DNA of 64,000 bases from Streptomyces sp. CB01373 (GTDB lineage: Bacteria; Actinomycetota; Actinomycetes; Streptomycetales; Streptomycetaceae), in contig NZ_NNBK01000006.1 of NCBI RefSeq assembly GCF_002803075.1, positions 253,139 through 317,138 on the forward strand. The letters are read 5' to 3'. Shown one piece after another: positions 43,229-52,701 of this stretch. Under the pieces are notes generated by a model. The model was not told the origin of the DNA and did no database searches. It saw only the letters and a list, made by a program, of their open reading frames with translations. How positions within the stretch are numbered: position 1 is the stretch's first letter; every line of letters begins with the position of its first letter. Position numbers and translations under genes: made by a program.

Positions 43229-43732
43229 TCAGGCGGGTGTGTCGTCGTCCTCGGCACCGTCGTTTTCGGCCAGAACCGGGGAGGCGTGATGGGACCAGAG
43301 CTTCCAGCCGATGCCGGTGCGCCGGAAGACATTGGTGGCGACGACGAGCTGTCCCACCAGCGGGCCGAGCTCGCCGCCGGCCGCCGGGGCGGGGCCGCCG
43401 CTGAGGATGTTCTCCGTGCAGTTCACCAGGGCGGTGTCGCCGGTCACCGAGACGTGCACGTCGGTGAGGAAGAACTGGATGTAGTCGGTGTTCGCCATGA
43501 TCAGCGCGTAGGAGCGCAGCACCTCGCCCCGTCCGGTGAGCACGGGCCAGCCGGGGTGCACGCAGGAGACCACCCCGGTGTCGGCCGGGTCGTGGTACTC
43601 CTCGTCGACGCCCAGGTCGGAGGGGGTGAGCCAGAGCGCGGACAGCTCCTCGAAATCACCCCGCTCCAGGGCCTCGTAGTAGGCGGTGTTGGCGGCCTCC
43701 ACCTGTTCGACGTCGGTGTGGGGCGCGCTCAC
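43229..43732 (-). CDS. NTF2-like (SnoaL-type) protein in the fol operon
   Basis: The 167-residue protein has a cone-shaped NTF2-like fold: AANTAYYEALERGDFEELSA, ALWLTPSDLGV, VHPGWPVLTGRGEVLRSYA, and TNVFRRTGIGWKLWSHHASP at the end. Such domains bind or convert small molecules, or serve as scaffolds. The GTG start overlaps the folP stop by two to four bases (GTGA), so it is co-translated with folP. A link to folate chemistry, such as the missing dihydroneopterin triphosphate dephosphorylation step, is speculative. The C-terminus is acidic. Confidence 0.85.
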   Translation of the reverse strand: MSAPHTDVEQVEAANTAYYEALERGDFEELSALWLTPSDLGVDEEYHDPADTGVVSCVHPGWPVLTGRGEVLRSYALIMANTDYIQFFLTDVHVSVTGDTALVNCTENILSGGPAPAAGGELGPLVGQLVVATNVFRRTGIGWKLWSHHASPVLAENDGAEDDDTPA

Positions 43733-44631
43733 CGGTCTCCTTCGGCGGGACTGTCCGCCGGGCCCGCGGGGGTGCGGGCCTGTTCCACGGCGCGGGCGAC
43801 GCGTACCGCGTCCGCCGTGGCGCGGACCTCGTGGACGCGGACAGCCCAGGCGCCGGCGTGCGCGGCGAGGGCGGAGACGGCGGCGGTGGCGGCGTCGCGC
43901 TCGCGCGCGGGCGGGGGCGCGCCCTCCGGGCCGGCCAGCACCCGCCCGAGGAAGCGCTTGCGGGAGGCGGCGACCAGCACGGGGTGGCCGAGCCCGCGCA
44001 GGCGGTCGAGGTGGGCCAGGAGCGCGAGGTCGTGCCCGGCCTCCTTGGAGAAGCCGAGGCCGGGGTCGACGACGACGCGGTCGGCGGCGATCCCGCCCTC
44101 CAGGACGGCCTCCACGCGCGCGTGGAGCTCGTCGACGACCTCGGTGACGACGTCCTCGTACACCCCGTGGACGTTGCCGCCCTCCAGGAAGCCGCGCCAG
44201 TGCATGACAACGAAGGGCGCGCCCGCGTCCGCGACCACGGGGATCATCGCGGGATCCGCGAGGCCGCCGCTGACGTCGTTGACGAGGGCGGCACCGGCCG
44301 CGAGCGCCTGCTCGGCGACGCGGGCGCGCATGGTGTCGACGGAGATCGTGGCGCCCTCGGCGGCGAGGCCGCGCACCACGGGGATGACGCGCCGCAGCTC
44401 CTCGGCCTCGTCGACGCGGCTGGCGCCGGGCCGGGTGGACTCGCCGCCGACGTCGACGAGGTCCGCGCCCTGGGCGACCAGGTCCAGGCCGTGCTTGACG
44501 GCGATGGTCGTGTCGAACCAGCGGCCTCCGTCGGAGAAGGAGTCGGGGGTCACGTTCACGACCCCCATGACCGCGCACCGGCCCCACGCCGGAAGGCCCG
44601 CCACGCGGCCGCGCCCGCTGAAGTTGCTCAT
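43729..44631 (-). CDS. folP: Dihydropteroate synthase
   Basis: The 300-residue enzyme joins p-aminobenzoate to hydroxymethyldihydropterin pyrophosphate and is the target of sulfonamides. Its TIM-barrel motifs are MGVVNVTPDSFSDGGRWFD, DVGGESTRPGA, LVNDVSGG, VVDPGLGFSKEAGHDL and AASRKRFLG. The ATG at 44631 (MSNFSGRGR) lies six bases after a TACGCT -10 on the minus strand, so this is probably a leaderless first gene of the fol operon. The order is folP, NTF2-like, folB, folK, DUF3180. Confidence 0.96.
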   Translation of the reverse strand: MSNFSGRGRVAGLPAWGRCAVMGVVNVTPDSFSDGGRWFDTTIAVKHGLDLVAQGADLVDVGGESTRPGASRVDEAEELRRVIPVVRGLAAEGATISVDTMRARVAEQALAAGAALVNDVSGGLADPAMIPVVADAGAPFVVMHWRGFLEGGNVHGVYEDVVTEVVDELHARVEAVLEGGIAADRVVVDPGLGFSKEAGHDLALLAHLDRLRGLGHPVLVAASRKRFLGRVLAGPEGAPPPARERDAATAAVSALAAHAGAWAVRVHEVRATADAVRVARAVEQARTPAGPADSPAEGDR

Positions 44632-44732
44632 ACGTTCAGCGTAGGCCCCGCCCCCTGGGCCTTCGTGCCGTGGCCCGGACGGAACCCCCCTGTGCTGGAG
44701 GGGATGGGGGTTCCGCCCGGGCCGGTCCCGGG

Positions 44733-46571
44733 TCATGCCGCGCGGACGTCCGGTTCCGCCACCGAGTGAGCGCAGGGGCTCTGGGCGGCGGCGGAACGGC
44801 GGCGCAGGAAGCGCGGCAGCGGCAGGGCGAGGTCGACGAAGCCCTCGGCCTGCATGGCGGCGAAGCCGATGCGGGGCAGGTCGGAGGAGGCGCGGTAGAC
44901 GACGAACCGCGGCTCCCAGCGGGGCTGGAACTTGGCGTTGAACTTGTACAGCGACTCGATCTGGAACCAGCGGGAGAGGAAGACCAGCAGCCCGCGCCAG
45001 GCGCGCAGCACCGGGCCGGCGCCGATCTTCTCGCCCCGAGCCAGCGCCGAGCGGAACATCGCGAAGTTCAGCGATATACGGGTGATGCCGAACTTCGGGG
45101 CGGCCTGGAGCGCCGCCACGATCAGCAGTTCGTTCATGCCGGGGTCGGCCGAGCGGTCGCGCCGCATCAGGTCCAGGGACACGCCGTCCTCGCCCCAGGG
45201 CACGAAGTGCAGGATCGCCTTCAGATCGCCGTACTCGCCCGGCTCCGCGTCCTGCTTGTGGGCGGTGGCGATGAGGCAGTCGCCGTCGGCCGGGTCGCCG
45301 ATGCGGCCGAGCGCCATGGAGAAGCCGCGTTCGGTGTCGGTGCCGCGCCAGTCCTCGGCGGCCCGCCGGACCCGCTCCAGCTCGGTGCCGCCGAGGTCAC
45401 GGATGCGCCGCACCCGGGTTTCGTAGCCGGCTCGCTCGATGCGCTTGACCATCTGGCGGACGTTGCGCATCGCGCGTCCGGCGAGCGAGAAATCCGCGAC
45501 GTCGACCACCGCCTCGTCGCCCAGCTCCAGGGCGTCCAGGCCGGTCTCCCGGGTCCACACCTCGCCGCCGGTCTCGGAGCAGCCCATCACGGCGGGCGTC
45601 CAGGAGTGGGCCCTGGCCTCGTCCATGAAGCGCTCGATGGCGCCCGGCCAGGCCTCGACGTCGCCGATCGGGTCGCCGCTGGCGAGCATCACGCCGGAGA
45701 CGACGCGGTACGTCACCGCCGCCTTGCCGCTGGGGGAGAACACGACGGCCTTGTCGCGGCGCAGCGCGAAGTGGCCGAGGGAGTCGCGGCCGCCGTGCCG
45801 GGCCAGCAGCTCGCGCAGCCTGCTCTCGTCCTCCTCGGTCAGGCGTGCCGCCGGGTGCTCGGGGCGGAAGGCCAGGTAGACGGTGGTGACGGCGGTGAGC
45901 CAGCCGAGGGCGCCGAGGGAGAAGGCGACGGTCCAGGAGGTGTTGCCCTGGTAGTCCACCGGGCCCTCGAAGCCGATCAGGCCGTAGACGACATGGGTCA
46001 GCCGGTCCGCCACGCTGGGGTCGCCGACCATGCGGTGCGTGTGCACGCTGACGATGATCATGCCCAGGGCCAGTGAGCCGGCGCTCATGAGGACGAAGTT
46101 GGCCAGCGCCCGCCAGCGGCTGCGCGGGTCCGGCAGCGCGGCGAACTCGCCGCGGTGGAACAGCAGCGGCGCGAGCAGCGCCAGCGAGATGACCAACCCG
46201 ACCACGGAGTGCCGGTAGACGAACTCCGCGGCCGCGCCGGCCGGCAGCAGGACCACGGCCGCGCGCCAGGCCCGGCGCTTGCGCCGCCTCAGGCCGTGCG
46301 CGAGCAACAGCAGCAGCACGCCCACGCTGAGCGAGAGCGCCGCGGCGAACGGCCCGAACGAGCCCGGCAGCACCTCGGCCATGGCGTGCATCCGGCTGTG
46401 CCGGAAGCGTGGGAAGACGCCCGCGGCGATGTCCAGGAGGCCGACGACCGCGCAGGCCCTGGCGACCAGCGCGGGGACGGCCTCGGGGCGCGGGCCGCGC
46501 AGTATGCGCCGCATCCTGCTGGATCGGTCCGGAACCCCGTCCGACAATTCCCCATCTATCCTGACAGACAT
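44733..46571 (-). CDS. MprF/LysX-type phosphatidylglycerol aminoacyltransferase
   Basis: The product (612 residues from ATG 46571) has six or more membrane helices in its first 270 residues. A soluble DUF2156 (GNAT-like) domain follows, with VVFSPSGKAAVTYRVVSGVM, VMLASGDPIGD, and LNFAMFRSALARGEKIGAG near the C-terminus. This domain moves an amino acid, often lysine or alanine, from a charged tRNA to phosphatidylglycerol, reducing the negative surface charge and giving resistance to cationic peptides. No fused lysyl-tRNA synthetase is present. An in-frame ATG at 46622 is an alternative start. The gene is divergent from a membrane-anchored esterase. Confidence 0.85.
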   Translation of the reverse strand: MSVRIDGELSDGVPDRSSRMRRILRGPRPEAVPALVARACAVVGLLDIAAGVFPRFRHSRMHAMAEVLPGSFGPFAAALSLSVGVLLLLLAHGLRRRKRRAWRAAVVLLPAGAAAEFVYRHSVVGLVISLALLAPLLFHRGEFAALPDPRSRWRALANFVLMSAGSLALGMIIVSVHTHRMVGDPSVADRLTHVVYGLIGFEGPVDYQGNTSWTVAFSLGALGWLTAVTTVYLAFRPEHPAARLTEEDESRLRELLARHGGRDSLGHFALRRDKAVVFSPSGKAAVTYRVVSGVMLASGDPIGDVEAWPGAIERFMDEARAHSWTPAVMGCSETGGEVWTRETGLDALELGDEAVVDVADFSLAGRAMRNVRQMVKRIERAGYETRVRRIRDLGGTELERVRRAAEDWRGTDTERGFSMALGRIGDPADGDCLIATAHKQDAEPGEYGDLKAILHFVPWGEDGVSLDLMRRDRSADPGMNELLIVAALQAAPKFGITRISLNFAMFRSALARGEKIGAGPVLRAWRGLLVFLSRWFQIESLYKFNAKFQPRWEPRFVVYRASSDLPRIGFAAMQAEGFVDLALPLPRFLRRRSAAAQSPCAHSVAEPDVRAA

Positions 46572-46774
46572 CGCATCCCGTAGTTCTGCGAGAGACCTTG
46601 AATCCGGTGCCGATCCGGGCATCCGGCGACATTGCGCCCTCTAGGACGGTGTCTCGGGGAGAGAGGTTCACTCCCCGCCGGAAAGTCGGGTCAAAGGGCA
46701 GGGAAAGCCCAGGGCAAGCCCTCGCAAGGAAGCGTCGGCGAGCCCTGAGGCGGGAAGTGCAGGCAGGGAAGCCC

Positions 46775-47902
46775 ATGGGTCTCACGAGCAACAAGGTGCT
46801 GGTACTGGCGATTCTCCTCGCCGTGCTGCTGTTCGCCGGCACGGTGTGGCTCTGGCCGCGTCTGGCCCGCCGTACCTGGCACGCGGTGACCGGGCGCGTC
46901 GGCATGCTGCTGGCCACCCAGGTGGCGATCTTCGTCTGCGTCGCACTCGCCGCCAACCAGGCCTTCGGCTTCTATGCCAGCTGGGCGGACCTGTTCGGGC
47001 AGGAGAACGCGCCGGGGGTCGTCGTCGACAACTCCGCGCACGGCCGCACCGGAGGCCCCCTCCAGGTGATCGGCACCCAGCAGGTGCGGCTGGGCGACGG
47101 CGACCGGCCCCATGTCTCCGGACAGATCCAGCAGGTCGGCATCGTGGGCCGTACGACGCACATCGCCTCGCCCGCGTTCGTCTACCTGCCGCCGGAGTAC
47201 TTCCAGCCGCAGTACCGGACCCGTACCTTCCCGGCGGCCGTGGTCCTCACCGGCTACCCGGGCACCGCGCAGGCGCTGATCAGCAAGCTGCGCTACCCGC
47301 ACACCGCGCAGGAGCTGGCCAGGACCGGGCGGGCGCAGCCGATGATCCTGGTGATGCTGCGGCCCACGGTGGCGCCGCCGCGGGACACGGAGTGCGTGGA
47401 CGTCCCGGGCGGTCCGCAGACCGAGACGTTCTTCGCCAAGGACCTGCCGGACGCGCTTCTCGCGCACTACCGGGTCGGAAGGAAGCCGGGCAGCTGGGGC
47501 ATTGTCGGCGATTCCACGGGCGGTTACTGCGCGCTGAAACTCGCACTGCACCATCCCGAGGTGTATGCCGCGGGTGCGGGCCTGTCCCCGTACTACAGGG
47601 CGCCCATCGATCCGACCACGGGTGATCTTTTCCAGGGGGACAGGAATCTGCGGAACCGTGCCGATCTGCTGTGGAGCGTCAAGCACCTGCCGGCGCCCGA
47701 CACTTCGCTGCTCGTCACCAGCAGCAGGCTCGGCGAGGGCAACTACAGGTCGACGCTCAGGTTCATCGACGCGGTGAAGGCGACGAACAGGACGCGGATC
47801 GCGTCCATCATCCTCGACAGCGGCGGCCACAACTTCAACACCTGGCGGCGCGAGATCCCGGCGACGTTGCAGTGGATGAGCGGCCTGCTGGGCGACCGCT
47901 GA
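46775..47902 (+). CDS. Membrane-anchored esterase (alpha/beta hydrolase, esterase D/Ag85-like)
   Basis: The 375-residue protein has two N-terminal hydrophobic segments (VLVLAILLAVLLFAGTVWLW, and LLATQVAIFVCVALAANQAF). An extracellular esterase domain follows: FVYLPPEYFQPQYRTRTFPA, VVLTGYPGTAQ, and the nucleophile in GIVGDSTGGYCALKLALHHP (GxSxGG). The fold matches the esterase D/antigen 85 group, with the catalytic His probably in DSGGHNFNTWRREIP. The gene is divergent from an MprF-type lipid aminoacylase. Enzymes of this class hydrolyse aminoacyl lipids in other actinobacteria, which makes that a reasonable guess. The ATG at 46775 follows AGGGAAG. Confidence 0.82.
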   Translation: MGLTSNKVLVLAILLAVLLFAGTVWLWPRLARRTWHAVTGRVGMLLATQVAIFVCVALAANQAFGFYASWADLFGQENAPGVVVDNSAHGRTGGPLQVIGTQQVRLGDGDRPHVSGQIQQVGIVGRTTHIASPAFVYLPPEYFQPQYRTRTFPAAVVLTGYPGTAQALISKLRYPHTAQELARTGRAQPMILVMLRPTVAPPRDTECVDVPGGPQTETFFAKDLPDALLAHYRVGRKPGSWGIVGDSTGGYCALKLALHHPEVYAAGAGLSPYYRAPIDPTTGDLFQGDRNLRNRADLLWSVKHLPAPDTSLLVTSSRLGEGNYRSTLRFIDAVKATNRTRIASIILDSGGHNFNTWRREIPATLQWMSGLLGDR

Positions 47903-48026
47903 AAATGATCTTTGAAGGGGAGGAAAACGCGGCCGGAACTCCCTTCGGCGCATGAAGGTTTCGTTATGGCTGTCTTTTTGTGGGGCGGCCCGACATGATT
48001 CAGGTACGCGCGGTAAGTTTCTGGCC

Positions 48027-49517
48027 ATGTCACGTGGACGTCATCGCCATTCCCCACCCCTGCACAGGCTGTTGCCGTCTTCGGTGATCGCCGGCGTCTC
48101 CGTCGTCTGCGCCCTGGGCCCCTGGGCGTTCACGGACGCGGCGGTGCTGCGGTTGCTCGCCGGGACCGCCGCGGTGACCGCTGTTCTCGGCGCGGTCGTC
48201 ATGCGCCGCTGGGACGCGCAGGCCGGACGGCAGGTAGCCGACCTCACGCGCGCGCGTGTGAGCGACGAGTGGCGATTCGAGGAACGGATCGCCGAACTCG
48301 AGACCGACCTCGAGGAGTCACGCGAACTGCGCGGCCGCCTTGAGGAGAAGCTGCGCGCCCGGCGCACGGAACTCGCGGGGCTGCGCAACGAGCATGCGGC
48401 ACTGCTGCGGCGGTACGCCACGGCGGAGACCGAGCGCGCGAGCGCGCTGGAGGGCCGCCGCCTGCTGGAGATCGAGACCGGCCCCGACGTGCTCGCGCTG
48501 CCCGCCGCACCGACGGACGCCGTGGACGCGGCCGATGTCACGGACGTCGAGGGTGCAGACGTCGACGTCGCGGACGTCGAGGGTGCGGAGACGCACGAGT
48601 CCGCGGCTCCCGCGACCGGGCCGACCGAGAAGAGACCGGAGGCCGCGGCGCCCGGCGCGTTCTCTCCGGAGGGATCCGAGCTGTACCTGCGCGCCGAGGC
48701 CGCCCTGTCGCGGTTGGGCAAGGACGGCGCCCGGGCGGCGAGGACGGACGAGGCGGCCAAGGCGGGTACCTCGGAGGAAGCTGACACGGCGTCGGAGACC
48801 GACCCGGTGCGGGAAGCGTCCGTACCGGCGGACGGCGACGCCGACCCGGAGTCCGCGACGGACGAGACGGACGAGGCGCGCGAGCGCGCGGCGGCCACGG
48901 ACGAGGCGGGGACGGAGACCGAGCCCGTCGAGACCGCCGAGCCCGCCGACCGGGAGGACTCCGCGGAGTCGACCGGGGCGACCGAGTTGGTCGAGCCCGC
49001 CGAGCCGGCCGACCGGAGTCACCTCGCCGGGGCGGCCGGGATGGCCGAGGCCGCTGAGCCGGTCGACCGGTCCATCGCGTCCTCGGCCGCGGCCGATTCG
49101 GGTGAGCAGGCCGCGCCTGCCTCCTCCGCACCCGCCCCCGCCCTACCGGCTTCCTCCGCCAAGGAGGCCGAGTCGGCCAAGCCCGCGCCTCGGCTGCCCT
49201 CCGGGCACTTCACCGTGCCGACCGCGGTGGCTGTCGTACCGGCCGCGCCCTCGCGGCGCCCGCTGGTCGAGGGCGGCTTCGACTTCTTCGGCACGAAGGC
49301 GGACGCGTCGGCCACCGAGTCGGACACCGTACGGAACGACGGCCTCGGCGACGTGGTGGGCCAGGAGTCGCTCGCCCCGCACAAGGCGGAGGCCGAGTCC
49401 CAGTACAAGCCGGCCGACGCCGACGCGCCGGTCGCCGGCCATCAGATCATCGACCTGACGGCCCACGACGAGACGGAACAGATCACCCTTCCGGGGCTGC
49501 GCACCGCGGCCTCCTGA
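48027..49517 (+). CDS. Coiled-coil membrane protein with acidic disordered region
   Basis: The 496-residue protein starts with two close hydrophobic segments (SVIAGVSVVCALGPWAF and LLAGTAAVTAVLGAVVM, about 18-60). A heptad-rich coiled coil follows at about 75-145 (RIAELETDLEESRELRGRLE is part of it). A long Ala/Glu/Asp-rich region then shows repeated DVxGAD, AEPADR and EPVDR units. The last 90 residues look ordered and end DLTAHDETEQITLPGLRTAA. I do not recognise a function; an envelope or division-related scaffold is possible. A TAAGTT hexamer seven bases before the ATG suggests a leaderless message. Confidence 0.75.
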   Translation: MSRGRHRHSPPLHRLLPSSVIAGVSVVCALGPWAFTDAAVLRLLAGTAAVTAVLGAVVMRRWDAQAGRQVADLTRARVSDEWRFEERIAELETDLEESRELRGRLEEKLRARRTELAGLRNEHAALLRRYATAETERASALEGRRLLEIETGPDVLALPAAPTDAVDAADVTDVEGADVDVADVEGAETHESAAPATGPTEKRPEAAAPGAFSPEGSELYLRAEAALSRLGKDGARAARTDEAAKAGTSEEADTASETDPVREASVPADGDADPESATDETDEARERAAATDEAGTETEPVETAEPADREDSAESTGATELVEPAEPADRSHLAGAAGMAEAAEPVDRSIASSAAADSGEQAAPASSAPAPALPASSAKEAESAKPAPRLPSGHFTVPTAVAVVPAAPSRRPLVEGGFDFFGTKADASATESDTVRNDGLGDVVGQESLAPHKAEAESQYKPADADAPVAGHQIIDLTAHDETEQITLPGLRTAAS

Positions 49518-49529
49518 CGCCGGTCCTCC

Positions 49530-49557
49530 GCGACGCCGGGCACCCGCCCGGCGTCGC
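49530..49557. terminator. Bidirectional hairpin terminator
   Basis: A perfect 12-bp stem (GCGACGCCGGGC at 49530-49541, GCCCGGCGTCGC at 49546-49557) with an ACCC loop lies between the converging coiled-coil and PH-domain genes. Confidence 0.85.
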
Positions 49558-49575
49558 ACCCGGGTCGCCCACCGG

Positions 49576-51015
49576 TCAGGTCATCCACCGGTCCGGCCGC
49601 GCGCTCCGGCGGCCTGTGCGCGACCTCTCCGCCTGGGCCCGCAACAGCCGGTCCGCCTCCCGCGCGTCCCGCAGCCGGGCCGTCACGGTCCGGCCGGCCC
49701 CGTTGTCCACGTGCACGCCGGCGAGGCCCCACACGCGCTGCCAGGGCCCCTGTCGCAGCCGTACGCTCTGTACCTTCGCGTGCGGCACCAGTGCGAGCCG
49801 GCGCCGCAGCAGCCCGTGCCGCGCGGCGAACACCGCGTCGGTGACGGTGATCCCGTGGCCGCGCCACCACACCGGCGCGCACCACCGGGCGCGCCGCGGC
49901 GGCCGGAGCAGGCCGGAGGCCTGAGGCACCGTCACCCCGGGCAGGACCCGGGCGATCACCGACTCGGCGACCTCCCGCGGAGCGACCGGCAGCAGCAAGG
50001 TGTTCGACGACCCGGCGACGTCCAGCTCGACCCGCACCCAGCCGCGCCACCGCCACAGCAGCGGCTCCACGATCCGTACGGTCTGTACCCGCCCAGGCGG
50101 CACCGTCTCGTGCGTGCGGTCCAGCAGCCCGCGGTCGATCCGCAGCCCGTCGGGCGATTCGCCTACCACCCAGTCGTACTCGGCGGCGAAGCGTCCCGCG
50201 CTGTTCGCCACGGCGCTGCCGAGCAGCGGCAGGACGGAGGCGAGCACTGTCCACAGGCTGTGGGTGGCCAGCCACAGCAGCGGCGGTACGACGGCGGCGG
50301 CGACCAGCGACACCCAGGTCGCGCCGGTCAGCAGCAGCGAGACGGCGATCAGGCGCCCGGGTACACGGACCAGTTCCCGCGCGGGTGCCTCACCGACCTC
50401 GTGCGCCGTCTCCGGCGCGAACCCGGCCGCGCGCGCGAGCAGTTCGGCGCGCAGCGCCCGCGCCTCCTCCTCGCCGAGGAAGGCGAGTTCGTCCTTCTTG
50501 TCCGTCCCCACGACGTCGAGTTTCAGCTTGGCCACGCCCGCGACCCGGGCGAGCAGCGGCCGGGTGACGTCGACGGCCTGGATCCGCTCCAGCCGGATGT
50601 GCGCGGTGCGGCGGAAGAACAGCCCGGTGCGGATGCGCAGTTCGGTGTCGGTCACCGCGAAGTGCGTGAACCACCAGGACAGGAAGCCGTAGAGGGCGGC
50701 CAGGGGTATGACGAGCGCGAGTCCGGTCACCAGCGTGGTCGTCGTCAGCCGCGTCAGGTGCCGCTGCGCCTGGTCGGGGTCGTGCACGGCCCAGCCCGTG
50801 AGCACGGCGACCGGAGCCCACGCCCGTCTCAGGGGTGTGACGGGATGCAGCCGCCGCTCGGTCACGGGCAGCCCGCCGGGTACGGCCGCGTCGTTCACGG
50901 CCGGTTCGGATATGCCGCCGTCGCTCACGGCCTCTTCGGACGCGGCCTGTCCGGGAACGGCTTTCCCGCGTATGACCTCTCCGCGTACGGCCTCGTCGCC
51001 CCCCGCCGCCGTCAC
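49576..51015 (-). CDS. Bacterial PH-domain membrane protein (YdbT-like)
   Basis: The 479-residue protein has repeated bPH_2 domains, each preceded by paired membrane helices. The first is seen as HFAVTDTELRIRTGLFFRRT with HIRLERIQAVDVTRPLLARV, the second near DWVVGESPDGLRIDRGLL, and the third as HGITVTDAVFAARHGLLRRR with LVPHAKVQSVRLRQGPWQR. These match the Bacillus YdbT family, which with YdbS has been linked to resistance to bacteriocin-like peptides. The GTG at 51015 overlaps the stop of the upstream YdbS-like gene (GTGA), so the pair is co-translated. The first 60 residues are polar and low in complexity. Confidence 0.87.
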   Translation of the reverse strand: MTAAGGDEAVRGEVIRGKAVPGQAASEEAVSDGGISEPAVNDAAVPGGLPVTERRLHPVTPLRRAWAPVAVLTGWAVHDPDQAQRHLTRLTTTTLVTGLALVIPLAALYGFLSWWFTHFAVTDTELRIRTGLFFRRTAHIRLERIQAVDVTRPLLARVAGVAKLKLDVVGTDKKDELAFLGEEEARALRAELLARAAGFAPETAHEVGEAPARELVRVPGRLIAVSLLLTGATWVSLVAAAVVPPLLWLATHSLWTVLASVLPLLGSAVANSAGRFAAEYDWVVGESPDGLRIDRGLLDRTHETVPPGRVQTVRIVEPLLWRWRGWVRVELDVAGSSNTLLLPVAPREVAESVIARVLPGVTVPQASGLLRPPRRARWCAPVWWRGHGITVTDAVFAARHGLLRRRLALVPHAKVQSVRLRQGPWQRVWGLAGVHVDNGAGRTVTARLRDAREADRLLRAQAERSRTGRRSARPDRWMT

Positions 51016-51518
51016 AGCCCCGCCGATCGTGCCTCGCCGAGTTCGGTGAGCCGGTCGCGCAGCCGTTCCGCCTCGGCCGGGTCGAGGCCGGGGATGATCG
51101 CGTCGGTCGCGGCGGCGGCCGTGTGCAGCTGCACGGTGGCCAGCCCGAAGTGCCGCTCCACGGGCCCGGAGGTGACCTCGACGAGCTGCATCCGCCCGTA
51201 GGGCACCACGGTCTCCTCGCGCCACAGCACGCCTCGGCTGATCAGCAGGTCGTCGGCGCGCTCGGCGTACCGCCAGGAGCGCCAGTTGCGGCCGAGCAGC
51301 ACCCAGCCCCATGCCATCAGGGCCAGCGGCAGCAGGGCGAACGCCGACCAGGCGAGGCCGGCCAGCAGGCCCGGCAGCAGCCCCGCCGCCAGGGCGAACA
51401 GGCCCAGCCACACCACCAGCAACAGCCGGCGCATCCGCAGCAGGCCGCGCGGCAGCGCCCGCCACACCGGTTCGTCCCCGGCCGCCGCCCGCTCGTCCTC
51501 CCGGCTCCCCGTTTCCAT
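51012..51518 (-). CDS. Bacterial PH-domain membrane protein (YdbS-like)
   Basis: The 168-residue protein has two membrane segments ([20 protein letters not shown], and [20 protein letters not shown]) and one bPH_2 domain ([20 protein letters not shown], then [20 protein letters not shown]). It is the small partner of the YdbT-like protein encoded next. A TACGCT hexamer six bases before the ATG at 51518 indicates a leaderless promoter. It is divergent from the nuoD paralogue, whose ATG is only 31 bases away. Confidence 0.87.
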   Translation of the reverse strand: METGSREDERAAAGDEPVWRALPRGLLRMRRLLLVVWLGLFALAAGLLPGLLAGLAWSAFALLPLALMAWGWVLLGRNWRSWRYAERADDLLISRGVLWREETVVPYGRMQLVEVTSGPVERHFGLATVQLHTAAAATDAIIPGLDPAEAERLRDRLTELGEARSAGL

Positions 51519-51549
51519 GGGGCAAGCGTACGTACGAGAGACTGTGTCC

Positions 51550-52701
51550 ATGACTCCTACGACGGAGACCACGGTCGGGATCGGCGGCGCCGCGGAGAGC
51601 ACCGACATGGTGCTGAACATCGGGCCGCAACACCCCTCCACGCACGGCGTGCTGCGGCTGAAGCTGGTGCTGGACGGCGAGCGCATCAAACGCGCGGAGC
51701 CGGTGATCGGTTATATGCACCGCGGCGCGGAGAAGCTGTTCGAGGCAAGGGACTACCGCCAGATCATCATGCTGGCCAACCGCCACGACTGGCTGTCGGC
51801 CTTCTCCAACGAGCTGGGCGTGGTCCTCGCCGTGGAGCGGATGCTCGGCATGGAGGTGCCCGCGCGCGCGGTCTGGACGCGCACCCTGCTCGCCGAGCTG
51901 AACCGGGTGCTCAACCACCTGATGTTCCTCGGCTCCTACCCGCTGGAGCTGGGCGGCATCACCCCGGTCTTCTACGCGTTCCGGGAGCGCGAGGTCCTCC
52001 AGAACGTCATGGAGGAGGTCTCCGGCGGCCGGATGCACTACATGTTCAACCGGGTCGGCGGCCTGAAGGAGGACCTGCCGGCCGGCTGGACCACGCGCGC
52101 GCGTGCCGCGGTGGCCGCCGTGCGCTCGCGCATGGACGTCTTCGACGACCTGGTGCTCGGCAACGAGATCTTCCGCGGACGCACCCGGGGCGTGGGCGTC
52201 CTGACGCCGCGGGCCGTGCACGCCTACGGCGTGAGCGGTCCGATCGCGCGCGGGTCGGGCGTCGACTTCGACCTGCGCCGTGACGAGCCGTACCTGGCGT
52301 ACGGAGAGCTCCAGGACACCCTGAAGGTGGTCACCCGGCAGGAGGGCGACTGCCTGGCCCGCTTCGAGTGCCTGCTGGAGCAGACCCACAACGCGCTGGA
52401 CCTCGCCGACGCCTGTCTGGACCGGATGGCCGAGCTGCCGCCCGGCCCGATCAACCAGCGGCTGCCCAAGGTCCTCAAGGCGCCCGAGGGGCACACGTAC
52501 GCGTGGACCGAGAACCCGCTCGGCATCAACGGCTACTACCTGGTCAGCAAGGGTGAGAAGACGCCGTACCGGCTGAAGCTGCGTTCGGCGTCGTACAACA
52601 ACATCCAGGCGCTCACCGAGCTGCTGCCGGGCACGCTGGTGGCGGACATGGTGGCCATCCTGGGGTCAATGTTCTTCGTGGTCGGGGACATCGACAAATA
52701 G
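51550..52701 (+). CDS. nuoD: Solitary NADH-quinone oxidoreductase subunit D (49 kDa) paralogue
   Basis: The 383-residue protein is a full-length complex I 49-kDa subunit, which lines the quinone site. It shows [20 protein letters not shown], the [15 protein letters not shown] region (Arg58) and [35 protein letters not shown] and the C-terminal [20 protein letters not shown] with GDIDK are also present. The key His and Asp of the quinone site are present by eye. No other nuo gene is in the window, so this is a separate copy outside a 14-gene operon. Its last 36 bases overlap the end of a MidA-type methyltransferase gene on the other strand. Confidence 0.92.
   Translation: MTPTTETTVGIGGAAESTDMVLNIGPQHPSTHGVLRLKLVLDGERIKRAEPVIGYMHRGAEKLFEARDYRQIIMLANRHDWLSAFSNELGVVLAVERMLGMEVPARAVWTRTLLAELNRVLNHLMFLGSYPLELGGITPVFYAFREREVLQNVMEEVSGGRMHYMFNRVGGLKEDLPAGWTTRARAAVAAVRSRMDVFDDLVLGNEIFRGRTRGVGVLTPRAVHAYGVSGPIARGSGVDFDLRRDEPYLAYGELQDTLKVVTRQEGDCLARFECLLEQTHNALDLADACLDRMAELPPGPINQRLPKVLKAPEGHTYAWTENPLGINGYYLVSKGEKTPYRLKLRSASYNNIQALTELLPGTLVADMVAILGSMFFVVGDIDK

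Noticed and set aside
50247..50263. CTGTCCACAGGCTGTGG inside the YdbT-like gene as a DnaA-box pair
   Set aside because: Only one half is a box, and it is inside coding sequence where the residues explain it.
49576..52494. A 972-codon minus-strand frame covering the YdbT-like gene and most of nuoD
   Set aside because: Only the part below 51015 has bPH domains and membrane segments; the rest is the complement of nuoD. The GTG overlapping the YdbS-like stop is the sensible start.
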